From positions 1 through 15,755 of the forward strand of contig DHXL01000018.1 of NCBI GenBank assembly GCA_002415335.1: a stretch of DNA of 15,755 bases, in the 5' to 3' direction. The stretch is from Oxalobacteraceae bacterium UBA5157. Lineage in GTDB: Bacteria; Pseudomonadota; Gammaproteobacteria; Burkholderiales; Burkholderiaceae_D. Under the pieces are notes generated by a model. It did not search any database. It was not told the origin of the DNA and was given only the letters and a program-made list of their open reading frames with translations. The translations under genes were made by a program, and so were the position numbers. Shown one piece after another: positions 14,615 to 15,755 of this stretch. Within the stretch, counting starts at the first letter, position 1. Each line of letters starts with the position of its first letter.

Positions 14615-14737
14615 ATGCACTGCCAAATAGTCCAAAACTAGCAGCGCTTAATCCTAACGGCAGACACTGCTGGTCTCCTAAAATTTGGATTCGCCTCGGG
14701 TGGTCCGTAGGTGCGACAGCGACCCAGGAGACAACGG

Positions 14738-15755
14738 ATGCCCATCGAAACCCCCAAACCCTCGCAAGCCACACCTTCTCAATTGAAATTGTTTTCCTAC
14801 ATCCTCGATCAGATGGCAAAGAAGGTCGCGGAGGACGAGCTCACGCTGGGTGTCGAGTTTCCCCATGTCACCGCCCCCGACGGCTCTTGGATTCGTCTGC
14901 CTGCATCCTTGTCTGCGGGGTATACCGGGGAGTCCTGGAGCCACGGAAACTGGCTGTGTGGCTTTTGGGTGGGCTTGCTGTTCGCTTCATATCTGCAGAC
15001 AAAGGACGAAAAGTACTTGGTCTGGGCGCGCGAGCGTATGCGTCTGGTGGCGCAACGTGCCGAAGATCCGAACACGCACGACATCGGTTTCATCTTCGAC
15101 AGCAGCGCGATTCCCGGCTACCACATTACCGGCGACCGCTGGTATGCCGACATCGCCCTGCAAGCGGCCGACAAACTGCGCGCCCGGGTGGTCACCACGC
15201 GCCGCGGCGCCTACCTGGCCTCGTGGGGCCCGATGAGCGATCCGCGCGGCCGTTGCAGTTCGGCGATCGACACCATGGCCAACCTGTCCTTGCTGTACTG
15301 GGCAGCCAACCACAGCGGCGACGGCAGCTATCGACTGGCGGCCGATGCTCATGCAGCGATGACGGCGCAATCATTTATCCGCAGTGACGACTCGACATTT
15401 CACGCGGTCGAGTACGATGAAGCCACAGGCGAGAGACGCCGCGGCTACACTTTCCAGGGTGCGTCCGATGGGTCGGCGTGGTCGCGTGGCCAAGCCTGGG
15501 CCATCTATGGCTACGTGCACTCAGCACGCGAAACCGGCAAGCGCGAATACCTCAACCTAGCAGAGCAGCTAGCCACTTACTACATGAAACGGCTCAACGG
15601 TCGCGTCGTGCCGCCATGGGACTTCGACGCAACCGGCACCGACGCGAACATTAAAGACACAGCTGCCGCTGCCGCAGTGTCCTCCGCGTTGCTGGAGTTA
15701 GGCCGCATTCACCCGAATTTCGACACTGGTGCCAAGTGGACCGGTCGCGGCCTTG
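14738..15755 (+). CDS. Glycoside hydrolase family 88, unsaturated glucuronyl hydrolase (cut by window edge)
   Basis: This enzyme removes 4,5-unsaturated uronic acid from the non-reducing end of oligosaccharides made by polysaccharide lyases, by hydrating the double bond. The visible 339 codons stay open to the window edge; the family's usual ~380-400 residues means a short C-terminal part is missing. The active-site residues known in Bacillus GL1 UGL (D88, D149, H193, Q211, R221, W225) have equivalents at D115 (HDIGF), D178 (AIDTMANL), H222, Q240 (TFQGASDGS), R250 and W254 (WSRGQAW), with the same spacing from D178 onward. There is no signal peptide, so the enzyme is cytoplasmic and must act on imported oligosaccharides. 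CAGGAG (14725-14730) lies 7 bases before the ATG. It is an odd companion for a CoA-ester operon but fits the neighbouring AraD1 fragment. Confidence 0.93.
   Translation, partial: MPIETPKPSQATPSQLKLFSYILDQMAKKVAEDELTLGVEFPHVTAPDGSWIRLPASLSAGYTGESWSHGNWLCGFWVGLLFASYLQTKDEKYLVWARERMRLVAQRAEDPNTHDIGFIFDSSAIPGYHITGDRWYADIALQAADKLRARVVTTRRGAYLASWGPMSDPRGRCSSAIDTMANLSLLYWAANHSGDGSYRLAADAHAAMTAQSFIRSDDSTFHAVEYDEATGERRRGYTFQGASDGSAWSRGQAWAIYGYVHSARETGKREYLNLAEQLATYYMKRLNGRVVPPWDFDATGTDANIKDTAAAAAVSSALLELGRIHPNFDTGAKWTGRGL

Noticed and set aside
1..15755. CRISPR array, rRNA or tRNA genes, integrase
   Set aside because: No regularly spaced repeats, rRNA-like stretches, cloverleaf structures or integrase/transposase coding sequences were found on reading through.

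Overview
The window looks like a chromosomal stretch from a betaproteobacterium, probably Burkholderiales. The reasons are the moderately high GC, a periplasmic binding-protein-dependent TRAP carboxylate transporter joined to CoA-ester catabolism, an IS21-type end motif, and degenerate intergenic sequence of a kind I associate with that order (from memory, not checked). All convincing genes lie on the + strand. Several gene fragments show the region has been rearranged by deletion and insertion.

Left part (1-5470), an accessory island. The first ~60 bases carry a repeated motif typical of IS21-family ends. After a gene-poor stretch come two large genes. One encodes a 1095-residue protein with an N-terminal restriction-endonuclease-like region, a helical/TPR-like middle and a conserved-looking C-terminal domain (620-3907). 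The other encodes a 369-residue PIN-like putative RNase (4006-5115). The stop codon of the second gene overlaps (ATGA) a 42-codon ORF that reads as the motif VI tail of a UvrD-type helicase, with no helicase body present. Two different predicted nucleases next to a helicase stump and an IS end is what a defence island looks like. This is the best candidate here for an undescribed system. Similar stretches (396-425 and 5366-5394) lie on both sides of the pair.

Gap (5241-6027). About 790 bases without a convincing gene. It holds small hairpins and, near its right end, a possible promoter with an embedded 10-bp palindrome before the next operon.

Middle part (6028-12556), a tight seven-gene operon. 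It encodes a three-part TRAP transporter (DctP, DctQ, DctM) followed by a MaoC-like hydratase, a crotonase, an acyl-CoA dehydrogenase and a class III CoA-transferase. Gaps are 4-26 bases. The logic is: import a carboxylate, activate it by CoA transfer, desaturate it, hydrate it and possibly cleave it. The substrate cannot be read from the sequence.

Right part (12557-15755), a remodelled zone. The start of an iron-dependent alcohol dehydrogenase runs out of frame into the end of a short-chain dehydrogenase. A canonical MaoC hydratase follows, then a frameshifted internal fragment of an AraD1/fumarylacetoacetase-family gene, then an intact AraC-type regulator with a fair promoter. A GH88 unsaturated glucuronyl hydrolase, cut by the window edge, ends the window. 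The AraD1 fragment and GH88 gene suggest that sugar or uronate catabolism genes once stood here, partly lost or fused to the CoA-ester operon.
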